From Patescibacteria group bacterium (GTDB lineage Bacteria; Patescibacteriota; Microgenomatia; UBA10105), in assembly GCA_003524845.1 (NCBI GenBank), contig DQGR01000042.1, forward strand, positions 269-16,727: a stretch of 16,459 nucleotides of DNA. The letters are read 5' to 3'. Below, piece after piece: positions 1 to 6,476 of this stretch. Below the pieces are notes generated by a model. It searched no databases and was not told where the DNA came from. It saw only the letters and a list, made by a program, of their open reading frames with translations. Position 1 is the stretch's first letter. Every line of letters starts with the position of its first letter. Both the position numbers and the translations under genes were made by a program.

Positions 1-281
1 ATAACGAGCGCAGTCCCGCGCCGGTCATAAAAAATGCCCCGCGGCGCATGAATGATCGCAGTCCGCACCCGGTTTTCTTCAGACAGGATCCGGTTTTCAC
101 TACCCATGACTACGGTCAAATGAAAAATTCTCACGACCAGTAAAAAAAATGAGCCAATAAGCAGCGCATAAAAGATAGTCACTCGCGCGCCCCACCCCCG
201 GATATTGGTGGAGCCGGACTTGCTCCAGCGTTTTTTATATTGCGATACGTGTTCGGAAAATACCGAGCCGAGTTTTACCAT
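1..281 (-). CDS. Penicillin-binding protein (class B, PBP2/FtsI type), N-terminal fragment
   Basis: The first 93 residues are present and the rest lies beyond the left edge. A basic cytoplasmic N-terminus is followed by one membrane segment (about residues 34-54). Then comes a stretch with the arrangement found just after the membrane anchor of class B PBPs: N-R-V-R-T (70-74), A-P-R-G-I-F-Y-D-R-R-G (79-89). The conserved R-G-x-I-x-D-R-x-G box marks the start of the PBP dimerisation domain; the transpeptidase domain is not visible. The protein would cross-link peptidoglycan at the outer face of the membrane. It is the third gene of the mreB operon, which favours the elongation-type PBP2 (MrdA) over FtsI. 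The ATG at 279-281 is the first in frame; no clear ribosome binding site precedes it. Confidence 0.85.
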   Translation of the reverse strand, partial: MVKLGSVFSEHVSQYKKRWSKSGSTNIRGWGARVTIFYALLIGSFFLLVVRIFHLTVVMGSENRILSEENRVRTAIIHAPRGIFYDRRGTALV

Positions 282-311
282 AAGAATGAGTTATGAATTA
301 TGAGTTAAGAA
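281..311. repeat. AT-rich short direct repeat upstream of the PBP gene
   Basis: Read on the minus strand, this stretch repeats variants of ATTCATAACTC / ATTCTTAACTC. The same repeat type occurs inside the O-antigen-ligase-like gene at 3041-3072. It reaches the first base of the PBP start codon, so it forms part of the gene's untranslated leader. No function is evident. Confidence 0.5.
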
Positions 312-343
312 TCTATGGAAATAACAAGACTAACATAGTTTAT

Positions 344-409
344 TGTCATGCCGAACTTGTTTCGGCATCTACAAGCGCTTGAGATCCTGAAACAAGTTCA
401 GGATGACAG
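344..409. repeat. Compound palindromic repeat (two hairpins in inverted orientation)
   Basis: Two related half-units point toward each other. The left unit (344-370) forms the hairpin ATGCCGAAC-TTG-TTTCGGCAT. The right unit (383-409) is the reverse complement of the same design, built on ATCCTGAAC/TTTCAGGAT. A perfect 10-bp palindrome, CAAGCGCTTG (372-381), lies at the centre. The two units differ by paired changes that keep both stems. The element fills the gap between the PAP2 gene and the PBP gene, so it would be transcribed in the operon mRNA. It resembles REP/RPE-like palindromes seen in many bacteria. Confidence 0.8.
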
Positions 410-429
410 AAGACTACGTAATTCCTGTT

Positions 430-1005
430 TTAAATTAATTTAAAGATAACTACAAGTACAACCATTGCCAGTGACAATACTACTCCACCAACAACTTGAG
501 GTATCGTATGGTTTTTTAATTGTATCCGCGACCAGGCAACCAGCAGTATGAGACAACTGAAAATAAACAGAGTTTGAACTCCGGTTGCAAGCAGTAATGC
601 GGCTAAAGTCATTACCGACGTATGCGCCGAAATTTTCCACACAAAGGTAATACCAGTGAAAGCCGCAAACCAGATAACAAGGTAAAACAGTAAAGAAACT
701 AATGTGGGAATCGCAAACCAACGGGCAAAAACGAGTCCCACACTTAAACAAAAAAGCACAAATAAATTAAGCGGTGTTCGCTCTTGCCGCTTCGTAATAT
801 GTAAGTCGCTGATTTTTTTAGTTTGCCGCAAGTACAAATAAAAACCGACAATTAAACCGACTGCTCCCAGAGTCACGAGTCCAGTCATCATAAATTGGGC
901 AATCGGCAAAATTTGGTAACAACGGATGAGAAATGTCACCGGAAGCACAAGTACCGGAGAAAATATGAGCGAAGTATAGGCGGCGATCTGATTTATAGTT
1001 TTCAC
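430..1005 (-). CDS. PAP2 superfamily membrane phosphatase
   Basis: A 191-residue, highly hydrophobic protein with about five to six membrane segments. It carries the three signature regions of the PAP2 phosphatase family: a basic K-R-x-E-R stretch (72-76), S-A-H-T (126-129, the P-S-G-H equivalent), and S-R-x5-H-x3-Q-V-x2-G (159-173), giving the catalytic histidine H166. The usual aspartate after H166 is Q170. Family members remove phosphate from lipid phosphates such as undecaprenyl pyrophosphate or phosphatidylglycerophosphate; the substrate here is not determined. The start is GTG at 1003-1005, which overlaps the mreB stop codon (GTGA) and sits 7 nt after a perfect GGAGG, so it should be translationally coupled to mreB. 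Its place between mreB and a PBP suggests recycling of the lipid carrier for cell-wall synthesis (inference). Confidence 0.85.
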   Translation of the reverse strand: MKTINQIAAYTSLIFSPVLVLPVTFLIRCYQILPIAQFMMTGLVTLGAVGLIVGFYLYLRQTKKISDLHITKRQERTPLNLFVLFCLSVGLVFARWFAIPTLVSLLFYLVIWFAAFTGITFVWKISAHTSVMTLAALLLATGVQTLFIFSCLILLVAWSRIQLKNHTIPQVVGGVVLSLAMVVLVVIFKLI

Positions 1006-2051
1006 CTGAGTCCTCCGGTCACCTGCACCCGTTTTAATAATTCCTGATCTTCAAGTAACCGCAAGGCGCCTCTGACTACCGCAGTTTGCGGATCGTCACT
1101 TACCCAGACTGGCATCCGGACTTCCTGGGCAATCAATTTATCAATCCCCCGCAGTTGCGACCCGCCGCCGGCAAGGGTAATTCCCTGTTCCATGATGTCA
1201 CCAATAAACTCAGGCGGCGTTTCTTCAATCACTTCTTTGACCCCGGCGACGATGTGGTTAACGACGTTGGCGAGCGCCTCCCGCACTTCGTTGGTATTAA
1301 ATTTAATTGACTTTGGCAGACCTGACTCCAGATCCCGCCCGCGCACCACCGTCTGATTTTGTTCAGGCAACGGGAAGGCAGAGCCAATTGCAATTTTGAC
1401 ATCTTCTGCCGTCTGTTCACCTACTAATAACGAATGTTTGAGCCGGGCAAAAGAAATGACGGCCTGATCCAGTTCATCCCCGGCCACCCGGATCGAGCGA
1501 TTAACTACAATCCCGCCGAGTGAAATCACCGCAATTTCCGTAGTTCCGCCGCCAATATCAACAATCAACGATCCCTTAGACTCCTGAATCGGCAAGCCCG
1601 CACCAATCGCCGCTGCCATTGGCTCTTCGATGAGATAAGCGCTTCTGGCGCCCGCGTCAAATGCGGCTTCCTGGACTGCCCGGCGTTCTACTTCAGTTAC
1701 TCCGGAGGGGATGCCCACCACTACTTTGGGGCGTGGAATATTGGGAATAAATTGTTGCGGCCGCTGGTGTACGAGTTTAATGTAATAAGAGAGCATGGCA
1801 GCTGTGGCGTCAAAATCCGAAATCACCCCATGCCGCAAAGGACGCAAGGCTTCGATATTGATAGGCGTTTTGCCCATCATCCGCTTTGCTTCAGGTCCGA
1901 CTGCCAATATCTGTTTTGTTTTTTTGTGCCGGGCTACGACAGATGGCTCACGAATTACAATTCCCTTATCCTTAATCGCCACCAGGGTATTTGCGGTCCC
2001 CAGGTCAATCGCTAGATCATGGGAAAATAAACCAAAGAGGAAATCAAGCAT
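1002..2051 (-). CDS. mreB: Rod-shape-determining protein MreB
   Basis: Bacterial actin homologue, 349 residues, the normal family length. It forms membrane-bound filaments that guide the elongation machinery. The ATP-binding actin-fold motifs are all present: D-L-G-T-A-N-T (16-22, phosphate 1), then V-G-I-P-S-G-V-T-E-V-E-R-R, E-E-P-M-A-A-A-I-G-A-G, D-I-G-G-G-T-T-E (phosphate 2) and L-A-G-G-G-S-Q-L-R-G (adenosine site). The N-terminus (M-L-D-F-L-F-G-L-F) suits a membrane-binding amphipathic helix. I chose the ATG at 2049-2051; a TTG three codons upstream is in frame but lies inside the AT-rich repeat. It is first of an operon with the PAP2 phosphatase and a PBP. The usual neighbours mreC and mreD are absent between mreB and the PBP. 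Confidence 0.97.
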   Translation of the reverse strand: MLDFLFGLFSHDLAIDLGTANTLVAIKDKGIVIREPSVVARHKKTKQILAVGPEAKRMMGKTPINIEALRPLRHGVISDFDATAAMLSYYIKLVHQRPQQFIPNIPRPKVVVGIPSGVTEVERRAVQEAAFDAGARSAYLIEEPMAAAIGAGLPIQESKGSLIVDIGGGTTEIAVISLGGIVVNRSIRVAGDELDQAVISFARLKHSLLVGEQTAEDVKIAIGSAFPLPEQNQTVVRGRDLESGLPKSIKFNTNEVREALANVVNHIVAGVKEVIEETPPEFIGDIMEQGITLAGGGSQLRGIDKLIAQEVRMPVWVSDDPQTAVVRGALRLLEDQELLKRVQVTGGLR

Positions 2052-2053
2052 AA

Positions 2054-2151
2054 TTTTCAATTTTCAATTCGAAATTTGGAATCGAATTTGAATTTCAATA
2101 GTTAATTATTGAATATTTAATTGAAAATTGAAAATTTCAAATTGAAAATTG
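2054..2151. repeat. AT-rich inverted repeat in the mreB leader
   Basis: TTTTCAATTTTCAATT (2054-2069) is repeated as its exact reverse complement at 2119-2134, followed by a further AAATTGAAAATTG unit to 2151. The repeat occupies nearly all of the presumed mreB 5' untranslated region, starts 3 nt from the ATG, and could fold in the mRNA. It also separates the divergent mreB and O-antigen-ligase-like genes. Confidence 0.75.
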
Positions 2152-2159
2152 CTTCTCGC

Positions 2160-2168
2160 AGTATAGCA
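2160..2168 (-). promoter_or_regulatory. Extended -10 promoter of mreB
   Basis: On the minus strand, TGC-TATACT is a good extended -10 element. The predicted start of transcription is near 2153, giving a leader of about 100 nt made mostly of the AT-rich inverted repeat. No good -35 box is seen. Confidence 0.55.
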
Positions 2169-2207
2169 TAGATGAGAGTGAATTAGAGGCGTTAGCGACA
2201 TGATTTG

Positions 2208-2216
2208 TGTTACAAT
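2208..2216 (+). promoter_or_regulatory. Extended -10 promoter of the O-antigen-ligase-like gene
   Basis: TGT-TACAAT ends 6 nt before the ATG at 2223, so transcription would start at or next to the start codon and the mRNA would be leaderless. A TTG at 2205 in the same frame lies inside this promoter and is therefore not the likely start. Confidence 0.55.
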
Positions 2217-2222
2217 TTAGCT

Positions 2223-4331
2223 ATGCAGATCGGAAAAATCGCCACCAGACTGATTGCGTACGGATTTTACGCGGTTTTTTTTGCGACCCCGCTTATTTTC
2301 AACCCGTTGCGGTCATTTCCCTCCTATGAGCTGTTTGAATGGAACAAAATGATCCTGGTATATCTCCTGACCGCACTTATTGTCGCCGCCTGGCTCGTAC
2401 GTATGGTCGTTGAGCATCGCTTTATAATTAAACGAACTCCGTTTGACCTACCACTTGCTTTATTTACCGGTTCGCAGGTGTTAGCCACCATCTTCTCCAT
2501 CGATCCGCACGTCTCATTCTTTGGCTATTACTCCCGCTTCCACGGCGGCCTGCTTTCAACTATCACGTATATCCTGCTATTTTATAGCTTTGTTTCAAAT
2601 TACGAGTTAATCAATATGGGTCAACTGCTGCGCTATACCTTTTCAGGCGCGGGCATTGTCGCAATTTACGGAATCCTGGAAAAATTTGGGATTGATGCGC
2701 AAATGTGGGTCCAGGATGTCCGTGCACGCGTCTTTTCCACACTCGGCCAACCAAACTGGCTGGCTGCGTATTTAGCAGTCTTACTCCCAATAAGTATTCA
2801 ACAATTTATCAGTTTTTCGAGCGATCGAAGTGAGTCGAGAAGTTTCCTGAAAAAGGGATTGTTACAAAGAATTTCTTCGTTTCCAGTTTTCTGGTTACTG
2901 ACGATTATTTTTTATATTTGCATTCTACTTACTAAATCCCGCTCCGGCTTTTTGGGGTTTTGGGTTGCTAACGCTCTGCTCACTACAATCCTGTTAGTTA
3001 AGCTAAAAACGCAGTTTAAAAAACTAATTCCATTTTTCCTAATTCTTAACTGTTCATTCTTAATTCTTAATTTCTTCATCCGTACACCGTTTTCCCAGTA
3101 CAACACAGTTGCAAGCATTAATCTGTTTACGAAACAGGCTCCGGTTGAAGAAGCAGCTATACCCGCAGGCTCATCAGTCATTGATGTCGGGATCACCGAC
3201 TCGGCTGAAATTCGTAAAATTGTCTGGGAGGGAGCCGGGAAAATTATCCAGGCGTATCCGCTCTTTGGCACCGGACCGGAAACTTTTGCCTATGCCTACT
3301 ACCGCTACCGGCCGGTTGCGCACAACCTGACGTCTGAATGGGAGTTTTTGTACAACCGCGCACATAACGAATTTTTAAATATTGCGGCCACCAGCGGGTT
3401 GGTCGGCCTTACCAGTTATTTATTTTTTATTGCAATTGTCTGTTTCTGGTCTGCCCGGGCAATACTAAGAAAGAATAATCCGCTTTTTTTAGCCGCGCTG
3501 CTCGCGAGTTTCATTGGAATTGCGGTCACTAATTTTTTTGGTTTTTCTGTCGTGGTTATCGGCCTTTTTTTCTTTATGCTGCCGGCCTGGATGTTCGTAG
3601 GCTGTAACGAAAAAATGACTGTTTCCGCATCAAATAAAATCGCTACCAGCATATTCCAAAAAGTCCTGCTGCTAACAATTGTCATCACCCTGGGCTCAGT
3701 CATTACCTTATTTGCGCGCTGGTGGCTGACTGATTCGCTCTATGCGTACAGCTATTCTTTGAAACGGCAGGGCGAAGCTGCATTGGCCTATGAATATATT
3801 GAAAAAGCCACTGCTGCCCGTCCTGACGAACCGGTGTATCATGACGAACGCGCCACTATTGCCTCAAGCCTCGTGACTTTGAACCTGGAAAAAAGCGACG
3901 CGACCGCTGCCGCCCGGTTTGCGAAAGATGCCCTTACTGAATCGGAATTAGCGCTTATGATCAGTCCGCAAAACGTCAATTTCTGGAAAACCCGCACCCG
4001 CGTCCTCTATGAACTATCTGTTCTTGATCAAAGCTTTTTGGAAGAGGCGCTCGCGGCGATTGAAATTGCCCGGCAATTAGCACCGACTGATCCTAAAATT
4101 ATTTATAATGCCGGCGTCATTTACGGCGAACTTGGGAAAAATGAGGAAGCGATCAATAGTTTTACACATGCGATCGAAATAAAACCGGATTATCGTGATG
4201 TCTATATCGCGCTCGCTATTTTCTATGAAAAATCAGGCCAGATCGATAAAGCCAGAGAAACACTCGAGCTGGCGCTGAGCCGGGTAAGTCCGGATGACCA
4301 GGAAATAAAGGAACGAATTGAAAAGTTATGA
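2223..4331 (+). CDS. O-antigen ligase / Wzy-type membrane protein with C-terminal TPR repeats
   Basis: A 702-residue protein. Residues 1-500 contain about a dozen membrane segments with a large outer loop, the layout of the O-antigen polymerase/ligase (Wzy_C) family. Hallmarks are K-S-R-S-G-F-L (238-244) before a membrane segment and, in the large loop, G-T-G-P-E-T-F (349-355) and R-A-H-N-E-F-L-N (379-386). After the last membrane segment (about 481-497) comes a soluble tail with helical pairs, including two clear TPR units at about 625-658 and 659-692. Family members polymerise lipid-linked glycans or transfer them to lipid or protein at the outer face of the membrane; the acceptor cannot be told here. 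Residues 273-283 (L-I-L-N-C-S-F-L-I-L-N) are encoded by an intergenic-type repeat. Its last 4 bases overlap def. Confidence 0.85.
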   Translation: MQIGKIATRLIAYGFYAVFFATPLIFNPLRSFPSYELFEWNKMILVYLLTALIVAAWLVRMVVEHRFIIKRTPFDLPLALFTGSQVLATIFSIDPHVSFFGYYSRFHGGLLSTITYILLFYSFVSNYELINMGQLLRYTFSGAGIVAIYGILEKFGIDAQMWVQDVRARVFSTLGQPNWLAAYLAVLLPISIQQFISFSSDRSESRSFLKKGLLQRISSFPVFWLLTIIFYICILLTKSRSGFLGFWVANALLTTILLVKLKTQFKKLIPFFLILNCSFLILNFFIRTPFSQYNTVASINLFTKQAPVEEAAIPAGSSVIDVGITDSAEIRKIVWEGAGKIIQAYPLFGTGPETFAYAYYRYRPVAHNLTSEWEFLYNRAHNEFLNIAATSGLVGLTSYLFFIAIVCFWSARAILRKNNPLFLAALLASFIGIAVTNFFGFSVVVIGLFFFMLPAWMFVGCNEKMTVSASNKIATSIFQKVLLLTIVITLGSVITLFARWWLTDSLYAYSYSLKRQGEAALAYEYIEKATAARPDEPVYHDERATIASSLVTLNLEKSDATAAARFAKDALTESELALMISPQNVNFWKTRTRVLYELSVLDQSFLEEALAAIEIARQLAPTDPKIIYNAGVIYGELGKNEEAINSFTHAIEIKPDYRDVYIALAIFYEKSGQIDKARETLELALSRVSPDDQEIKERIEKL
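3041..3072 (+). repeat. Intergenic-type AT-rich repeat inside a coding sequence
   Basis: Tandem variants of AATTCTTAAC / ATTCTTAATT read through in frame and encode a duplicated L-I-L-N within a membrane segment (residues 273-283). The same repeat type occurs upstream of the PBP gene at 281-311. Confidence 0.6.
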
Positions 4332-4870
4332 AACTGATTGTGACGATTCCAGATCAGGCACTTTTTACACCAACCAAAACAATTGCGCATTTTGATAAAA
4401 AACTGGCAGCAGTGGTTGCAGATATGAAAGCTGCGCTTTTAAACACCAAAAATCCCGTGGGCGTGGGACTGGCTGCGCCGCAAATCGGGATCAACGCGAG
4501 TATTTTCTTAATGCGCCCAAAAGAAAAAGGCGAAATCAGTGTTCACATTAATCCGCAGATCACCTGGGTGAATCCGGAACTGACTGCAGGTTTGCCGGAA
4601 GCAGAACATCGGCTCGAAGGTTGTCTTTCCGTTCCAAAAGTCTGGGGAGTGGTCAAACGACATAAAGCAGTTAAACTTATGTTTTTTAACGAAACCGGCA
4701 AACGTATAGAAAAAAAGTACGAAGGGTTTCCGGCTACCATAATTCAGCATGAAATGGATCATTTGAGTGGGGTTTTATTTACCACGCGTGTCTTGGAGCA
4801 AAAAGGCCAGTTTTACAAACCCGTAGTTAATGAAAAAGGTGAAGAGAATCTGGAGCCGTATACTATTTAA
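4328..4870 (+). CDS. def: Peptide deformylase
   Basis: Metalloenzyme that removes the formyl group from the N-terminal methionine of new proteins. At 180 residues it has the normal length. All three family motifs are intact: G-V-G-L-A-A-P-Q-I-G (45-54), E-G-C-L-S-V-P (97-103) and Q-H-E-M-D-H (140-145). C99, H141 and H145 would bind the metal and E142 would be the catalytic base. The ATG overlaps the preceding stop codon (ATGA), so translation is probably coupled to the membrane protein upstream. It is followed after 13 nt by fmt, which makes the formylated initiator tRNA; this pairing is common in bacteria. Confidence 0.97.
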   Translation: MKLIVTIPDQALFTPTKTIAHFDKKLAAVVADMKAALLNTKNPVGVGLAAPQIGINASIFLMRPKEKGEISVHINPQITWVNPELTAGLPEAEHRLEGCLSVPKVWGVVKRHKAVKLMFFNETGKRIEKKYEGFPATIIQHEMDHLSGVLFTTRVLEQKGQFYKPVVNEKGEENLEPYTI

Positions 4871-4883
4871 TAGTTTAATATTT

Positions 4884-5915
4884 ATGCCGCGTCTTGTTTT
4901 TTTTGGCACACCAACATATTCCCTGATTGTACTTAAACGCCTGTATGAGACCGGCTTTCCACTTCTTGCAGTAGTCACTAAACCGGCGCAACCAGTTGGC
5001 CGTAATAAAGAACTCACGATTACTCCAGTTGCCGAGTGGGCGAAAGCGCATTCAATTCGTGCGTTTACACCCGAAGTAACGGGCGGAAAACCATGGCAGT
5101 ATGCTCACGAAGCTGAACTCACCCAAGACATCGTAAATCTGAAACCGGATATTCTGGTGGTAGCTGATTATGCGCAAAAAATTCCGGTACAACTCATAGC
5201 GCAAATTAAAGCCGGCGGATTAAATGTTCATCCTTCACTGCTTCCTAAATATCGGGGCCCGGCGCCTGTTCCCTGGGCTATTGTACATGGTGAAACTGAA
5301 ACCGGCGTTTCCATCGTCACCCTGGCCGAAGAGTTTGATAGTGGAAAAATTATTGCCCAGGAGAAGGAAACTATTTTGTCAACTGACACTACTCACACAC
5401 TTTTAACTCGCCTCTTTAAAAAAGGCGCGGAACTTTTAGTTACTCTTTTACCTGAGTATACCAGGCAATCTAATCAACAAACGGAACAATTGGACAATGA
5501 AACAATGCAGCAATCTTTTTCTTACACACCGCGCCTGCGCCGGGAAGACGGTTTTATTCCCTGGGAATTTATCAAAGCAGCACTTCAAGGAGAAGAAATA
5601 TCTCAATCAACAATTCAACAATTTAGCAATATAACAATTGTGAAATCGTTTCTGGATAGAAAAAACACAAGTTTTACGTCAACTCCAGTTGCAGTACTTC
5701 TCGACCGCGCATTTCGTGCCTTCCATCCCTGGCCTGGAATTTGGACCAAGGTAAAGCTGAACCAAGAAGAAAAACGCCTTAAAATCCTTTCTCTGCACCT
5801 GCAAGCTATCAGCTACAAGCTGCAGGCTTTAGTTCTCGACGAAGTCCAACTCGAAGGCAAACAACCAATTAAAGGTAGGGATGTAACCAACTTTCTAAAG
5901 CAACTAACGGCTTAA
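4884..5915 (+). CDS. fmt: Methionyl-tRNA formyltransferase
   Basis: Transfers a formyl group from 10-formyl-tetrahydrofolate to Met-tRNA for translation initiation. The N-terminal Rossmann-like domain starts M-P-R-L-V-F-F-G-T-P. It carries the folate site N-V-H-P-S-L-L-P-K-Y-R-G-P-A-P (114-128), with catalytic N114 and H116, and D152 in E-E-F-D-S-G-K. I place the start at ATG 4884, which gives the canonical N-terminus; an upstream in-frame ATG at 4830 lies inside def. No Shine-Dalgarno sequence is seen. At 343 residues it is roughly 30 longer than usual. The excess matches three in-frame low-complexity segments (about 195-211, 240-253, 306-316) that look like intergenic repeats. The stop codon overlaps the convergent rpmB stop. 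Confidence 0.95.
   Translation: MPRLVFFGTPTYSLIVLKRLYETGFPLLAVVTKPAQPVGRNKELTITPVAEWAKAHSIRAFTPEVTGGKPWQYAHEAELTQDIVNLKPDILVVADYAQKIPVQLIAQIKAGGLNVHPSLLPKYRGPAPVPWAIVHGETETGVSIVTLAEEFDSGKIIAQEKETILSTDTTHTLLTRLFKKGAELLVTLLPEYTRQSNQQTEQLDNETMQQSFSYTPRLRREDGFIPWEFIKAALQGEEISQSTIQQFSNITIVKSFLDRKNTSFTSTPVAVLLDRAFRAFHPWPGIWTKVKLNQEEKRLKILSLHLQAISYKLQALVLDEVQLEGKQPIKGRDVTNFLKQLTA
5465..5515 (+). repeat. In-frame repeat segment 1 in fmt
   Basis: Tandem variants of AACAATTGGACAATG read in frame as a Q/N-rich linker (residues about 195-211, S-N-Q-Q-T-E-Q-L-D-N-E-T-M-Q-Q). It falls between the catalytic and C-terminal domains of Fmt. The sequence type matches segment 2. Confidence 0.55.
5602..5641 (+). 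repeat. In-frame repeat segment 2 in fmt
   Basis: Tandem CAACAATTCAACAATTTAGC-like units read in frame as Q-S-T-I-Q-Q-F-S-N-I-T-I (residues about 241-252). They belong to the same AACAATT family as segment 1 and fall in the C-terminal domain. Confidence 0.6.
5799..5831 (+). repeat. In-frame repeat segment 3 in fmt
   Basis: Imperfect AAGCTATCAGCTACAAGCTG units, a different family from segments 1 and 2, encode L-H-L-Q-A-I-S-Y-K-L-Q-A-L (residues about 304-316) close to the C-terminus. Confidence 0.5.
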
Positions 5916-6193
5916 GCCACTGAAGCTGCGGGTCGCGGCATAGACTGACGAATCATGCCAAATGCCGTATTTAAGCGGCCGTCTTTGCGGAGTTTTGAAA
6001 TACAGTCGGTGCAGAGCTTGATCCGGGTCTGGGCACCGTCTGATAACACGGTCACCTTTTGCAAATTAGCCTTGAAAAGCTTGGTGGATTTCTGGGCTTT
6101 GTGTTTCCAGCTGCCTCCGGCGACACCTTTGTGGTGTTGGCTGCGCTCACCCAACCAGTTTCCTTTACGACAATTGTAACAACGATATGCCAT
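5912..6193 (-). CDS. rpmB: 50S ribosomal protein L28, zinc-ribbon form
   Basis: A 93-residue basic protein of the large ribosomal subunit. It shows the L28 pattern: a short N-terminal motif, a K/H-rich middle (H-K-A-Q-K-S-T-K) and F-K-A-N-L-Q-K-V-T-V, matching the conserved P-N-L-Q-K-V core. Two cysteine pairs, C-Y-N-C (5-8) and C-T-D-C further on, suggest a zinc-binding form. The start at 6191-6193 gives M-A-Y-R-C and has GGAG a few bases upstream. A good promoter lies 30-60 nt upstream. The gene is convergent with fmt: the two stop codons overlap in the palindrome GGCTTAAGCC. Confidence 0.93.
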   Translation of the reverse strand: MAYRCYNCRKGNWLGERSQHHKGVAGGSWKHKAQKSTKLFKANLQKVTVLSDGAQTRIKLCTDCISKLRKDGRLNTAFGMIRQSMPRPAASVA

Positions 6194-6225
6194 ACATTCT
6201 CCAATCTTTGGTAAGCTAGCCTCGT

Positions 6226-6254
6226 ATTGTAGCAAGTTTTGCTTCAAATAACAA
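6226..6254 (-). promoter_or_regulatory. rpmB promoter
   Basis: On the minus strand, TTGTTA (6249-6254) is separated by 17 nt from TACAAT (6226-6231), with an extended -10 TGC in front. The predicted leader is about 25 nt and contains the GGAG ribosome binding site. Confidence 0.7.
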
Positions 6255-6329
6255 CTAAATCATAATTCATGGGGTAGGAATACTGCCTAAGCTTGCGTAA
6301 TTACTCATTCTCTCCATAGAAACGTTATT

Positions 6330-6396
6330 GTTCGAGCGTAATCGAGAACCACTTTGAAACTTCTCGACTCTCCGCCAGTCGGCGGATCGCTCGAAG
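6330..6396. repeat. Inverted repeat interrupted by a second palindrome
   Basis: The left arm GTTCGAGCGTAATCGAGAA (6330-6348) is matched on the right by TTCTCGA (6361-6367) and CGCTCGAA (6388-6395). Between these two pieces of the right arm sits a separate hairpin, TCCGCC-AGTC-GGCGGA (6371-6386). It lies in the 283-nt divergent region between rpmB and the small membrane protein; apart from the promoters at either end I see nothing else there. Confidence 0.7.
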
Positions 6397-6440
6397 AGTA
6401 AGACAGCGGAACTGTAAGCTGTTACAAGTTAATTTAGGTC

Positions 6441-6470
6441 TTGACAGACAATTTAAAAGTCTGCTACGCT
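6441..6470 (+). promoter_or_regulatory. Promoter of the small membrane protein gene
   Basis: TTGACA (6441-6446), 18-nt spacer, TACGCT (6465-6470). The ATG follows only 6 nt later, so the transcript would begin at the start codon. Confidence 0.65.
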
Positions 6471-6476
6471 GGGTTT

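Noticed and set aside
1752..2091. Plus-strand reading frames opposite mreB
   Set aside because: They are shadows of mreB in other frames, without promoters, ribosome binding sites or recognisable motifs.
4830..4883. Upstream ATG as the start of fmt
   Set aside because: It would add 18 residues encoded inside def, before the normal Fmt N-terminus M-P-R-L-V-F-F-G-T-P.
6441..6476. In-frame TTG as the start of the small membrane protein
   Set aside because: The TTG is part of a TTGACA -35 box; the ATG at 6477 sits exactly where transcription would begin.
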